This document shows, one piece after another, positions 1 to 8,512 of a DNA stretch of 64,000 nucleotides (position 1 is the stretch's first letter; each line of letters begins with the position of its first letter). The position numbers and the translations under genes are program-made. The notes under the pieces were generated by a model. The model searched no databases and was not told the origin of the DNA. It saw only the letters and a program-made list of their open reading frames with translations. Source of the stretch: a candidate division FCPU426 bacterium (lineage in GTDB: Bacteria > Oederibacteriota > Muellerivitia > Muellerivitales > Muellerivitaceae); NCBI GenBank assembly GCA_027452205.1, contig DAIDGV010000024.1, positions 590,750 to 654,749 on the forward strand, written 5' to 3'.

Positions 1-1571
1 TCGGGGCCAATGGCGCGGGCAAATCCACCTTCATGAAGATCCTCTCGGGTCAGATCAAGCCGGATGAGGGCGAGATCGCGGTGGACCGCGGTATTAAGGT
101 CGCTTTCCTCAAACAAGATCAATACGCCTACGACGAATTCTCGGTGCTCGAAACGGTCCTCATGGGCCGGGACGATCTTTGGAAGATCCAACAGGAAAAA
201 GACACTCTTTACGCCAAACCCGAAATGACCCACGACGAGGGTATTCGCGCCGCGGAACTGGAATCCCAGTTCGGCGATATGGACGGCTATACCATTACCG
301 CCGCGGCCGGCGAATTGCTTGAAGGCCTTGGGGTCGAGACCGAAAAACACGACTGGAAAATGAAGCAACTCACCGGCGGTTGGAAAGTGCGAGTCCTTTT
401 GGCCCAAGTGCTTTACGCCAAGCCGGACGTGTTGCTCCTCGACGAACCGACGAACAACCTGGATATCCGCACTATCGACTGGCTGGAAGAATACCTCAAC
501 AGCTACGAAGGCACGATCATCGTCATCTCCCATGACCGCCATTTCCTGAACCATATTTGTACCCATATTGCCGACGTGGACCGCGAGAAGGTCACGGTCT
601 ATTCAGGCAATTATGATTACTTTACCGCCGCTTCCAAGCAGGTCTTGGACGCGAAGATGACCGAAAACTCCCGCAAAGAAAAGCAGATCGCCGAACTGAA
701 AGCCTTCGTGGCTAGGTTCAGCGCCAACGCCTCCAAGAGCGCCCAGGCGACCAGCCGCGCCCGTTTGTTGGAAAAGATCGAACTCGAAACCATCATTCCC
801 TCGACCCGGCAATATCCCCGTCTCTTCTTTAAAGAGAAACAAGGCGCCGGGAAAGATATCCTCAATGTGAAGAGCATCAGCAAGAGCTATGGTGATATGA
901 AGGTCCTCCAAAAGATCAGCTTCATCGTTGGCAACGGCGACAAGATCGCCATTATCGGCCCGAACGGCGTGGGGAAGACCACTCTCATTAAGTCCCTGGT
1001 CGGGTCTTATCAAGCCGAAGGAAGCGACCTGGCCCAATGGGGCGTGAAGATTGACGACGGTCAGATCATCTGGGGAAGCACGGTGAAATTATCCAGCATG
1101 CCCCAGGACGTGAAGGAAGAATTGACCCGGGACATGACAGCCCTGGAATGGCTGCGCCAGTTCGCGCCAATGGAAGAAGGCCAAGTGATCCGCGGGATGC
1201 TGGGCCGCATGCTCTTTACCGGCGAGGAACAAGACAAGAACGTGAAGGTGTTGTCCGGGGGCGAATGCCAGCGGATGGTCCTGTCCCGTTTGATGCTCGA
1301 AGGCGGCAACGTGCTCATCATGGACGAACCGACCAACCACATGGACTTGGAATCAATCGAATCCCTTTCCACCGCCTTGTCCGAATACACGGGCACGGTC
1401 ATCTTCTCCAGCCATGACCAGGACTTGATCGGTAAAGTGGCCAACCGCGTCATTGAACTCAAACCGGACGGCACTTACAGCGATTTCAAGGGCGGTTACG
1501 CCGAATACGTGGAATGGACCGAGCTGGAAGCCAAAAGGGCCAAGGAAGCCGCTAAGAGCGGAAAGAAATAA
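1..1571 (+). CDS. ABC-F family ATPase, YbiT-like (5' truncated)
   Basis: Soluble twin-ATPase protein of the ABC-F group, which acts on ribosomes in translation stress rather than in transport. The frame is open from base 3, where the first Walker A (GANGAGKST) begins, so the true start lies left of the window. The first cassette carries the LLLDEPTNNLD Walker B and an SHDRHF switch. The linker has the SANASKSAQATSRAR stretch shared with YbiT-type members. The second cassette has GPNGVGKTT, LSGGE and MDEPTNHMD. No membrane domain is present, which fits ABC-F. A short hairpin follows the stop. Subgroup assignment rests on remembered similarity to YbiT. Confidence 0.93.
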   Translation, partial: GANGAGKSTFMKILSGQIKPDEGEIAVDRGIKVAFLKQDQYAYDEFSVLETVLMGRDDLWKIQQEKDTLYAKPEMTHDEGIRAAELESQFGDMDGYTITAAAGELLEGLGVETEKHDWKMKQLTGGWKVRVLLAQVLYAKPDVLLLDEPTNNLDIRTIDWLEEYLNSYEGTIIVISHDRHFLNHICTHIADVDREKVTVYSGNYDYFTAASKQVLDAKMTENSRKEKQIAELKAFVARFSANASKSAQATSRARLLEKIELETIIPSTRQYPRLFFKEKQGAGKDILNVKSISKSYGDMKVLQKISFIVGNGDKIAIIGPNGVGKTTLIKSLVGSYQAEGSDLAQWGVKIDDGQIIWGSTVKLSSMPQDVKEELTRDMTALEWLRQFAPMEEGQVIRGMLGRMLFTGEEQDKNVKVLSGGECQRMVLSRLMLEGGNVLIMDEPTNHMDLESIESLSTALSEYTGTVIFSSHDQDLIGKVANRVIELKPDGTYSDFKGGYAEYVEWTELEAKRAKEAAKSGKK

Positions 1572-1574
1572 CCC

Positions 1575-1596
1575 GGAAGCCGTTCCTTCGGCTTCC
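1575..1596 (+). terminator. Hairpin after ABC-F gene, weak terminator candidate
   Basis: GGAAGCCG and CGGCTTCC form an 8-bp perfect stem with a 6-nt loop just after the stop. No T-run follows, so it may be a weak or factor-assisted terminator. A TATAAT hexamer at 1601-1606, directly after it, may be the -10 of the next gene. Confidence 0.4.
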
Positions 1597-1634
1597 CATC
1601 TATAATAAGAACGCAATCCAACCAGGAGGGTTCT

Positions 1635-1946
1635 ATGGCTGACAACGATTGGCAGTCCCGCATCAAGACCGGCCGCAATGATGATTGTCCCTGCGGCTCG
1701 GGAAAAAAATACAAGAAGTGCCATTTGCGCGCCGACGAGGAAGCCCAAAGCTCCGCTTTAGCCAAGGTTAACGCGGACGCCGCCGCGGCCCACGCCGAAG
1801 AACATCATGAGGGTGACGGACATGACCATCACGGGCATGGCCACGAGCACGGTCACAAGCACGAAAAGGGCGGGCCGATGCGCCCGAACACCTCGCAGAA
1901 CACCAACCGTCAGATCAGCGCGCCCCGCAAGACGGGGTCGGCATAA
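1635..1946 (+). CDS. SEC-C motif protein with histidine-rich tail
   Basis: Small 103-residue soluble protein. Residues 15-30 form a SEC-C zinc-binding motif (C18, C20, C29, H30), the metal finger found at the end of SecA and in many stand-alone proteins. After an alanine-rich stretch there are 11 histidines between residues 53 and 76, arranged HDHHGHGHEHGH, which looks like a metal-binding or storage tail. The last 25 residues are polar and probably disordered. An AGGAGGG ribosome site at 1624-1630 fixes the ATG start, and TATAAT at 1601-1606 is a plausible -10. The function is unknown; zinc or nickel handling linked to protein export or translation is an inference. Confidence 0.85.
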   Translation: MADNDWQSRIKTGRNDDCPCGSGKKYKKCHLRADEEAQSSALAKVNADAAAAHAEEHHEGDGHDHHGHGHEHGHKHEKGGPMRPNTSQNTNRQISAPRKTGSA

Positions 1947-1950
1947 CAGC

Positions 1951-1984
1951 AATTTTGAATTATGAATTTTAAATTTTGAATTAA
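1951..1984. repeat. A+T-rich interspersed repeat, copy 1
   Basis: The 18-mer AATTTTGAATTATGAATT at 1951-1968 recurs exactly at 42835-42852, both times in an intergenic region. Here it continues as further TTTTAAATTTTGAATT units just upstream of the RidA ribosome site. Confidence 0.6.
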
Positions 1985-2001
1985 AACAACAAGAGGTTTT
2001 T

Positions 2002-2385
2002 ATGTCGAAACGCGAAAACATCAGCACGGGTTCCAAGTGGGAGCCAATCCTGGGTTATTCCCGCGCGGTGAAGGTGGGCAACTATCTTCATGTTTCCGGC
2101 ACGACCGGGGCGGGGGCCGATGGCAAGTTCGACGCCGATCCTTATGTGCAGACGCAGAACGCCTTGAAGACCATCGGGGATGCCTTGGCGAAGGCCGGCG
2201 GGTCCTACAAGAACGTGGTCCGTACCCGGCTTTATGTCACGAAGATCGCCGACTGGGAAAAGTATGGGAAAGCCCATGGCGAGGTCTTCGGCGAGATCCG
2301 TCCGGCGATGGCCATTGTGGAAGTATCCAAACTCATCGATCCGGCGATGCTGGTTGAGATCGAAGCGGACGCTTACATTGATTAA
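2002..2385 (+). CDS. RidA/YjgF family protein
   Basis: 127-residue RidA-fold protein. Canonical RidA hydrolyses reactive enamine/imine intermediates from pyridoxal-phosphate enzymes and works as a trimer in the cytoplasm. The sequence shows the family pattern: the [17 protein letters not shown] strand, the [12 protein letters not shown] segment and the C-terminal [23 protein letters not shown] core with the arginine that binds the substrate carboxylate. Length is normal. An AAGAGG ribosome site precedes the ATG. It is followed by a strong terminator and appears monocistronic. The exact subfamily, and so the deaminase activity, is not certain. Confidence 0.92.
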   Translation: MSKRENISTGSKWEPILGYSRAVKVGNYLHVSGTTGAGADGKFDADPYVQTQNALKTIGDALAKAGGSYKNVVRTRLYVTKIADWEKYGKAHGEVFGEIRPAMAIVEVSKLIDPAMLVEIEADAYID

Positions 2386-2406
2386 TGGTTTTTGGTGATG
2401 TCATCC

Positions 2407-2442
2407 AAGCCTTCCTGGCTTTCCAGGAAGGCTTTTTTATTT
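2407..2442 (+). terminator. Intrinsic terminator after RidA gene
   Basis: AAGCCTTCCTGG pairs perfectly with CCAGGAAGGCTT around a CTTT loop, followed by a T-rich run. It sits between the RidA stop and the ribosome site of the DUF421 gene. Confidence 0.9.
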
Positions 2443-2454
2443 TAAGGAGGCTTT

Positions 2455-2931
2455 ATGGAACATCTTTGGATACCGGATATTCCGGTGGCAGAAAAGATCT
2501 TGCGGTCGGTGGTGGTCTATCTCTTCATCCTGCTGGCCTTCCGGTTCACGGGGAAAAGACAAGTGGGGCAATTGACCCCTTTCGACCTGGTGTTGCTGCT
2601 CATCATCTCGAACGTGGTCCAGAATGCCGTCATCGGCAACGATAATTCGTTAGGCGGTGGGCTCCTGGGCGCGGTGACCATCCTGGCGCTCAATTGGGGA
2701 GTGGTGGAAATTTCCTATCGGTTCAAATCATTGCGCCGGGTCATGACCGGGGAACCGACCCTGTTGATCCATGACGGCAAACTGCTCAAAGGACACATGG
2801 ACCGGGAGCGCATCACGATGGAAGACCTGGAAGCGGCACTACGGAAAAGCGGGGTAGCCAGCGTGGACCAGGTCCGCTTCGCGGTGTTGGAAGAGAACGG
2901 TCAGATCAGCGTCATTCCCAAACAACACTAA
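2455..2931 (+). CDS. DUF421 (YetF/YcaP-like) membrane protein
   Basis: 158-residue inner-membrane protein of the DUF421 family. The N-terminal half has three hydrophobic segments (about residues 17-32, 42-60 and 66-85) around the family signature GKRQVGQLTPFDLVLLLI. The C-terminal half is a soluble alpha/beta domain from about residue 90. Some Bacillus members affect spore membrane properties, but the biochemical function is unknown. The start is set by AAGGAGG directly upstream. The stop lies 2 bases from the convergent START-domain gene. Confidence 0.88.
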   Translation: MEHLWIPDIPVAEKILRSVVVYLFILLAFRFTGKRQVGQLTPFDLVLLLIISNVVQNAVIGNDNSLGGGLLGAVTILALNWGVVEISYRFKSLRRVMTGEPTLLIHDGKLLKGHMDRERITMEDLEAALRKSGVASVDQVRFAVLEENGQISVIPKQH

Positions 2932-2933
2932 AA

Positions 2934-3677
2934 TTACTTGGCTTCGGTCAGTTCGGTCTTGGATGGGCCGAAAAAGCTTTCGACCACCGGAAGGGTCTTG
3001 ATGTTGTTCTTCGCGCATTGACGGCGCAGGCCCGCGAAAGTGTCCTGGGGCCAGCCTTCCTGAAAGAAATTGACCAGCCATTTGGGGATATTCCCTTTTG
3101 GATCAGTAAAGACCGTGGCTTCCACATAAGTCTGCCCCGGCATGGTCATGGGCGCCAGTTTGAAGACACAGTCCAAGATACCGCGAGTGTATTTTTTCAA
3201 ACGCGGGGCCGCGTCATCCTCCGTGGACTTATAAGATACCGTCAGCCAATGAGTTTTTTTGTCATAGTTCAAAGTGACATCGGAAACGAAATCCCGGTCC
3301 GAAATGACCGAGTCGAAGGGGAAAGGGATTCCCACGTGGTCATATTCGATGAACTCGGTGTCCGAGATAGCCCGTACGACCTTGGATTCCACCAAACTGC
3401 TGATCCACTCGGTGCCCCGGGTCGTGTCGATGATGACCGACGCTACTTTCTCGATAGGCACGTTCACCACGCCCTTGCCCTTGAAGGCGATGACCTGGCT
3501 GCCCTCGACCTTGGACCAGTAAGTGGTCAGGCCGTTGTCATTGGAGCATTTGTGCCATTCCACGACCGAGGAGCCCAAGGAGATCGTCGCGGTCGGGCTG
3601 GGAGAAGGGGGAACGGTTGCCGCGCCCAGGGATGACGCCACACACCAAAGCACCAAAAGTTTCCAGGGATTCTTCAT
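2934..3677 (-). CDS. Exported START-domain lipid-binding-like protein
   Basis: 247-residue protein with a signal peptide (MKNPWKLLVLWCVASSLGAA) and a short Pro/Ser/Thr-rich linker (about residues 22-32) leading into a START/Bet v 1-like domain that fills the rest. Recognisable START elements are the FKGKGVVNVPIEKVA strand-helix, the DTTRGTEWISSLVESKVV helix, SDRDFVSDV, and the long C-terminal helix with WLVNFFQEGWPQDTFAGLR. START domains bind lipids or other hydrophobic ligands in a deep pocket, so a periplasmic carrier role is plausible but not shown. It ends convergently with the DUF421 gene. Confidence 0.82.
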   Translation of the reverse strand: MKNPWKLLVLWCVASSLGAATVPPSPSPTATISLGSSVVEWHKCSNDNGLTTYWSKVEGSQVIAFKGKGVVNVPIEKVASVIIDTTRGTEWISSLVESKVVRAISDTEFIEYDHVGIPFPFDSVISDRDFVSDVTLNYDKKTHWLTVSYKSTEDDAAPRLKKYTRGILDCVFKLAPMTMPGQTYVEATVFTDPKGNIPKWLVNFFQEGWPQDTFAGLRRQCAKNNIKTLPVVESFFGPSKTELTEAK

Positions 3678-3748
3678 GGGAGCCTCGTTCTTGGAATGAA
3701 AGCAGGGAAATGATAAACCGATTCGCTAGCGCGACCAAGGGGTTTTGG

Positions 3749-5299
3749 TCAGCGGCGGGTTGTTTTGCCTGAAAGCAAGAAAAGGACCAGGGCGACCAAA
3801 AGATAGACCACGCCGAAATCGGGCGCGGCCAGCAGGCCGAACTTATTCTCCACATCCCCATCGGCGGCCAGGTTATAGGCATGGATAAGGCCGGTAAAGG
3901 AAAAGGTCGAGGCGGCCAGGCACCAATAGGCCGCTTTCTTGAATTTCCGCTCGATGATAAAAACCAAAATAGCCGCGAAGGTCATGGAGGTCAGCAAGAA
4001 TCCCTGGCTCAAGGCCAAGAGGCCCTTCAGATGCAGGCTGCCTTCCAGCGCGCTAGCGACCGAGCCCAGGGAGGTATGGGTGGCTTGCAGGGTCGGTTCC
4101 ACCACTAACTCCAAGGTAAAGGCCGCGAAGGCGGGGATAAGCCCCAAAGCCACGGCCAGCGCATGTTGTTTGGGGATCTCCTGGAAAGCCTGAGCGGTGA
4201 TGATAATGGCGATCCAAAGCAGGATGCCCAGGATGCATTCTTGCGGGATGACGCGCAGGAAAAGGGTGACCCCGCCAAAGAGGCACAATAAAGAGATCAG
4301 CACACCGTTCAAGATGGAATAGCCGTGCCGGGCGCCCATGGCTTTCCAGCCCGGGTGGCCGATGTAAATAGTGGTGGGGAAGGCGCTGCCAAAGAAGGCC
4401 GCCACGATCGTGGCGATACCGTTGGTCAAAAGCGAGGGCCGGGTGGGATAACGGTCACCGCCGGCTTCGGCGCTTTCCAAATTCTGCAAAGAGCCGATGA
4501 CGTTAAAGAGGCCCATGGGGAAGATCACGGCCATATATTTCCAACCCGTCGGGTTCGATAAGAAAGCGATCAAGTCACCGGGTACGGGCTTGGGCGGATT
4601 GAAACCCCAAACAATGGGATCGGTCGAGACGCTCAGAGTGACCAGTCCCGCGGCCTGAAGGCCCCAAGCCAGGACCGTGCCGAGGACCACCGCCAAAAAA
4701 CCGCCAGGCAAACCAAAAGGCCATTTCACCCGGCCCGCGTAAGAGATGAGGATCAAGAAGGTCGGCAAGAGCCCGACCAGGGGGTTCGAGAAGATCTGGA
4801 AGATGAAGCCCATGGCGATAAAAGTGATGGCCACCCCCGCCAAAGCGCAAAGCAGGGCCGCCCGGGGTGTGTGACGGCGCAGCCAATCGCCCAGGTAAGC
4901 GCCGATGATCTCCATGACCCCGTTCAGGAAACAAGCGAAGAGCCCGGCCTGCCAGGCTAGGTGATAGTCCTTTGTGGCTTGATAGACCGGCGCCATGATC
5001 AAAAAGATGAAAGCGATCAGGCTGGGTGTGTTGATGCCAAAGGGAAGGGCGGTCACGCTGGCGCGACCAGTGGAAAGTGCCAACTGCCGCGCTTGCCAGG
5101 CGTAATAAAGGTTGCCGATCAAGATGGACAGGGCCGCGCCGGGCAATACTTGTCCGGTCAAAAAATCGGTGGGGAAGCCGCAGAAAAGCTTGCAGAGGAT
5201 GCCAATGAGCATTAGTTGAAGGAGGTTGTCGACGAAAAGACCGAAGAAGCCGTCCAGATCGCCTTGGGTGAACCACGCTAAGGAAGAGGATTTCGCCAT
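3749..5299 (-). CDS. NCS2-type (xanthine/uracil-like) permease
   Basis: 516-residue polytopic inner-membrane protein with about a dozen hydrophobic segments and short loops, built like nucleobase-ascorbate (NCS2) transporters. Segments such as ALPFGINTPSLIAFIFL, LQNLESAEAGGDRYPTRPS and FFGSAFPTTIYIGHPGW occupy the places of the NCS2 substrate-site helices, where a conserved acidic residue is expected (the Glu/Asp-rich QNLESAEAGGD region). The substrate cannot be read from sequence. The gene is alone on its strand, 70 bases downstream of the START gene's start and next to the LacI gene, but with no sign that it belongs to the LacI regulon. Confidence 0.83.
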   Translation of the reverse strand: MAKSSSLAWFTQGDLDGFFGLFVDNLLQLMLIGILCKLFCGFPTDFLTGQVLPGAALSILIGNLYYAWQARQLALSTGRASVTALPFGINTPSLIAFIFLIMAPVYQATKDYHLAWQAGLFACFLNGVMEIIGAYLGDWLRRHTPRAALLCALAGVAITFIAMGFIFQIFSNPLVGLLPTFLILISYAGRVKWPFGLPGGFLAVVLGTVLAWGLQAAGLVTLSVSTDPIVWGFNPPKPVPGDLIAFLSNPTGWKYMAVIFPMGLFNVIGSLQNLESAEAGGDRYPTRPSLLTNGIATIVAAFFGSAFPTTIYIGHPGWKAMGARHGYSILNGVLISLLCLFGGVTLFLRVIPQECILGILLWIAIIITAQAFQEIPKQHALAVALGLIPAFAAFTLELVVEPTLQATHTSLGSVASALEGSLHLKGLLALSQGFLLTSMTFAAILVFIIERKFKKAAYWCLAASTFSFTGLIHAYNLAADGDVENKFGLLAAPDFGVVYLLVALVLFLLSGKTTRR

Positions 5300-5337
5300 G
5301 GGGAAAGCCTAAAGGTAGGCCCGGCCCCGGTCAAGTA

Positions 5338-6375
5338 TTAACGGTTCATGAACCAGGGGGCGGCAGTGGAACCACGGACGATCAGTTCGGGATCAACAAA
5401 TTGATGTTTGGGTTTGCCTTTTTGTTCCACCAGGGTCTCCAAGAGCTGAACCGCTTGTTGTCCTATCGCATAAAAAGGCTGGCGAACGGTGGTCAAGGGC
5501 GGCTGGGTCAGGTTGGACGTTTCATAATCGTCAAAACCCACAATGGAAATATCCTGGGGCACCCTTAAGCCCGCGTCGTGAGCGGCTTTCAAGACCCCGT
5601 AGGCGATAGTATCAGTGGCGGCAAAGACCGCGGTGGGTCTTTGGCCCGAAGGAAGTTTGAGGAATTTCTTCATGCTCTCCTCGCCATGGCCGGTCCAAAA
5701 GTAACCGTTACTGACCAATTCGGGGTCTTCCTTGATCCCCGCTTTCTTCAAGGATTCCAAATAACCCTCATAGCGGTCCCGGGCGTTACTGGAATAGGTC
5801 AACTCGCCGCCCACGTAGGCGATCTTGCGGTGACCCAGGTTGGTCAGGTGATCCACGGCCAAATGGGCGCCCTTGCGGTTGTCCAAGTCGATGTAGGAAT
5901 AGCGTGGGTCCCGAGGTTTATATAAGAGGAAGAGGACCGGGATGTTCAGTCCGTTCAAAAAATCGAAAGCGGATTCGTTCTCGACCAGGGGCGCCATCAA
6001 AAGGATGCCCGCCAGGTGGCTTTCATAGCAAAACTTCATTTTTTCATTTTCGGGGTCCAAAGTGCCTTCGATGTTGTTCAACAATAGATTGAACTTGGAC
6101 CGGGTGATCTCATTGATGATGCCGGTGAGGGTCTGTTGGTAATAGGTTTCGGAAGGGTTGGGGGAACAGTGCCAGAAGGACAAAAGACCGACAGCTGTTT
6201 TGCGTTGGGACTTCAAGGCGCTCGCCACGGTGTTCAGGTGAAAGTTCATCTGCCGGGCGGCCTCAAGGACCTTCTTGCGGCTCTTTTCGCTGACGGAGCC
6301 CTGGCCGGTCAAGACACGGGACACCGTAGAACGGTGAACCCCCGCTAAACGGGCAACGTCATGGATGGTCGGCAT
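5338..6375 (-). CDS. LacI-family transcriptional regulator of the adjacent glycan operon
   Basis: 345-residue DNA-binding repressor. Residues 3-22 are the LacI helix-turn-helix (TIHDVARLAGVHRSTVSRVL) and the hinge helix lies near residues 49-58. The rest is a periplasmic-binding-protein-like sensor domain with typical elements (AVFAATDTIAYGVLKAA, DISIVGFDD, PPLTTVRQP). It is divergent from the beta-barrel/glycosidase operon. Its own ribosome site (AAAGGAG) is preceded by the palindrome at 6388-6403, so autoregulation is likely. The ligand is inferred to be a beta-linked oligosaccharide or glucose derivative because the neighbours are beta-glycosidases. Confidence 0.93.
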   Translation of the reverse strand: MPTIHDVARLAGVHRSTVSRVLTGQGSVSEKSRKKVLEAARQMNFHLNTVASALKSQRKTAVGLLSFWHCSPNPSETYYQQTLTGIINEITRSKFNLLLNNIEGTLDPENEKMKFCYESHLAGILLMAPLVENESAFDFLNGLNIPVLFLLYKPRDPRYSYIDLDNRKGAHLAVDHLTNLGHRKIAYVGGELTYSSNARDRYEGYLESLKKAGIKEDPELVSNGYFWTGHGEESMKKFLKLPSGQRPTAVFAATDTIAYGVLKAAHDAGLRVPQDISIVGFDDYETSNLTQPPLTTVRQPFYAIGQQAVQLLETLVEQKGKPKHQFVDPELIVRGSTAAPWFMNR

Positions 6376-6387
6376 GGCGGCTCCTTT

Positions 6388-6403
6388 TTGAGAACGAACT
6401 CAA
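6388..6403. promoter_or_regulatory. LacI-family operator O1 (autoregulatory)
   Basis: TTGAGAACGAACTCAA, an imperfect copy of the palindrome at 6492-6507. It lies 13-28 bases before the LacI start codon, next to its ribosome site, where binding would reduce the regulator's own expression. Confidence 0.7.
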
Positions 6404-6464
6404 ATTTAGGGGATGACCCCAAAAATAGCAATAATTAAGGGAAAACAAGGGTTTTTTTAAAGAG

Positions 6465-6492
6465 TTGACAGGAAGCTTCTTTGAGATATCAT
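6465..6492 (+). promoter_or_regulatory. Sigma-70-type promoter of the glycan operon
   Basis: A perfect -35 TTGACA (6465-6470), a 16-bp spacer and TATCAT (6487-6492) as -10. The operator begins at the last base of the -10, so repressor would block initiation. The first gene starts at 6546. Confidence 0.75.
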
Positions 6493-6507
6493 TGAGAACG
6501 TTCTCAA
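6492..6507. promoter_or_regulatory. LacI-family operator O2
   Basis: Perfect 16-bp palindrome TTGAGAACGTTCTCAA with the central CG step usual for LacI-family sites, overlapping the transcription start region of the operon promoter. Confidence 0.88.
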
Positions 6508-6545
6508 TTTTGTCAAGGGTTGCTCAATAAATTAACGGGGAAATC

Positions 6546-8501
6546 ATGAAACGGATCGTTGCCTTGCTCGTTTTCATCCCAGCCTTCGCCTTCTCCACTC
6601 TCCTTCAAGCCCAAACGCCTCCGGCGCCCACGCCGACGGTTGACTTGCAACAACAACTTCAAAAGCTCCAATCAGAGATCAACCAGCTGGAACTCCTGAA
6701 CGAAAAGAACGAAAGCCAACTGGCCAAGGGCCAAAAGGCGGTCGTCAGCCTGACGGGCGGTTCCTTGGAGCAAGACTTTGAGAGCAACTCCGAATCCTGG
6801 TCGATCCTCCAAGGCCAAACCCTCAATTTGAACTTCGCGGCGAACCCCCTGCCGAACGCCACGGGAACCTTTGACCTGATGTTCTGGGGCAAGGTCGCGC
6901 CGGACATCCTGCATTACACCTACATGCCGACCCTGGCCAACGACAACATCTTCGTGCTCTTGCGAAAGGCGGAAGTGGACTTTGATACCTCGGTCCTTTC
7001 GATGAGGGCTTTCACCGGCATGCCTCATGACAGCTTTTACAATAGCAACGATGACTTCTATTACCTTTTCCCGGCCCAACAAGATGTGGACACTCCTTTC
7101 CGCGTGTCGGGCCGACCGGTGCCGTCGGGCATGGAGTTGAAAGGTAAACAAGAGTTGGATGGGCTGGATGTTTGGGCGGGTTATGAATTGATCTGGGGCG
7201 TTCAACAGGAAGTGGTCGCCGCGTATCAAAAAACCATCGAGGGCGTCACCGTCGGGATCGTCGACAAGGTCTACTTGCAACAGCTCAGCAATAACGCCCA
7301 GGGCGTGACCTACGCGCCGCCAGTTACCATCACCAGCCTGACCGCTTACAACACCAATCCCACCGATGAAGCGGAACTCACCTTAAAGGTACCGGTGCCC
7401 AACGCCTTCACTTTCGACGGCGTGGTTCTCTATAACCCGGCATCGGCCAACCAAGCCTATAACTACGTGACCAGTGTCGCGCCGGGTACGGGTACCAACG
7501 GCACCAGTTACCAGCTTTATACCGGCACGACCAACGACACGACGGACGCTTTGGGTTATCAGGTAAAACTGACCAGCACCAGCGTGCCTTATATCAATTC
7601 CATCATGCTCAACGGCGAATATAGCGGTCTGCTCGCCGGCGACCTTGAAAGGATCAGCGGCGAGATCACCGAGATCCCGGCGCCGAACTTCCTGATCACT
7701 TTGGATGGGACTGCCCAAAAACCGCTCTTAGGTCCGGATCCCTTGGTCTATTACGGAACTTCTACAACGCCCTTGGGAACTTTGGTCCAACCGCGAAGCC
7801 AATACGATCCTTTCCGGGTCACGATGGATCCTATTTCAGGCATCAATAATCGGGAGATGACCAAGTTCAGCCTGTCTTTCCTCTACAACACCGGAAACGG
7901 CTGGTTCTTCAAGTACAACCCGAATGTGTTCGATTCCTACAACGTCAACATGAACCTGGATACCGACTTTTCGACCGGCGTTATCGGCACGCTCTTTAAT
8001 TATCCCACCGGCACCGACTTGACCAGTTATGTGGACCAGGCGGGCGATCTGGTCTGGGAAAACCCAGGTTCCTTGGGTCAACCTCCGACAAACGGTTACT
8101 TGCCTTTCGTACATTGGATCACGATGTGGCGCACCGACGATCTGCATTGGGTATTAGATCTGCAAGGTGGCTATAGCATGGCCAGCCTGGGCCAAACTTC
8201 AGCCATTCGTTCTTCAACGGATCTTTTTCAGAGCACTCTTACTTGGCGTTTACGCGACACAAGCCTGGCCTTGACCTATGGACAGGATGTGTGGGGACCT
8301 GAAAGCTGGGACGTGCAGTTCGGTGACACCATCGGCCAGCTTTACGTGATCCAATTAGCGCAAAAGTTCGGTGCATCCCAAGTCTCGGCCAAATATGAAC
8401 GTTGGGCCAACTTGCCGGGTGATCCTTATCAATATCAATCCATCAATGGGGTGAATTTGCCGATCGACGAGATTTACGTCACCTACATGCTGAACTTTTA
8501 G
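6546..8501 (+). CDS. Outer-membrane beta-barrel (porin-like) with N-terminal coiled coil
   Basis: 651-residue exported protein. A signal peptide (residues 1-22, ending LLQAQ) is followed by a Pro-rich linker and a heptad-like coiled coil at about residues 32-62 (LQQQLQKLQSEINQLELLNEKN), as in trimeric porins with periplasmic coiled coils. The remainder has alternating polar/aromatic strands, many Tyr/Trp residues and a C-terminal Phe (TYMLNF), the usual signal for outer-membrane barrel insertion. As first gene of the LacI-controlled operon it probably admits glycans or oligosaccharides. It is not close enough to LamB or ScrY for me to name it. A GGGGAAA ribosome site precedes the ATG. Confidence 0.8.
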   Translation: MKRIVALLVFIPAFAFSTLLQAQTPPAPTPTVDLQQQLQKLQSEINQLELLNEKNESQLAKGQKAVVSLTGGSLEQDFESNSESWSILQGQTLNLNFAANPLPNATGTFDLMFWGKVAPDILHYTYMPTLANDNIFVLLRKAEVDFDTSVLSMRAFTGMPHDSFYNSNDDFYYLFPAQQDVDTPFRVSGRPVPSGMELKGKQELDGLDVWAGYELIWGVQQEVVAAYQKTIEGVTVGIVDKVYLQQLSNNAQGVTYAPPVTITSLTAYNTNPTDEAELTLKVPVPNAFTFDGVVLYNPASANQAYNYVTSVAPGTGTNGTSYQLYTGTTNDTTDALGYQVKLTSTSVPYINSIMLNGEYSGLLAGDLERISGEITEIPAPNFLITLDGTAQKPLLGPDPLVYYGTSTTPLGTLVQPRSQYDPFRVTMDPISGINNREMTKFSLSFLYNTGNGWFFKYNPNVFDSYNVNMNLDTDFSTGVIGTLFNYPTGTDLTSYVDQAGDLVWENPGSLGQPPTNGYLPFVHWITMWRTDDLHWVLDLQGGYSMASLGQTSAIRSSTDLFQSTLTWRLRDTSLALTYGQDVWGPESWDVQFGDTIGQLYVIQLAQKFGASQVSAKYERWANLPGDPYQYQSINGVNLPIDEIYVTYMLNF

Positions 8502-8512
8502 GGAGGACAAAA

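Noticed and set aside
3018-3635. Antisense open frame (205 codons)
   Set aside because: Opposite the START-domain gene; no leader, ribosome site or family pattern.
4575-5276. Minus-strand overlapping frame (233 codons)
   Set aside because: Inside the permease gene, in another frame; Pro/Arg/His-rich without membrane segments.
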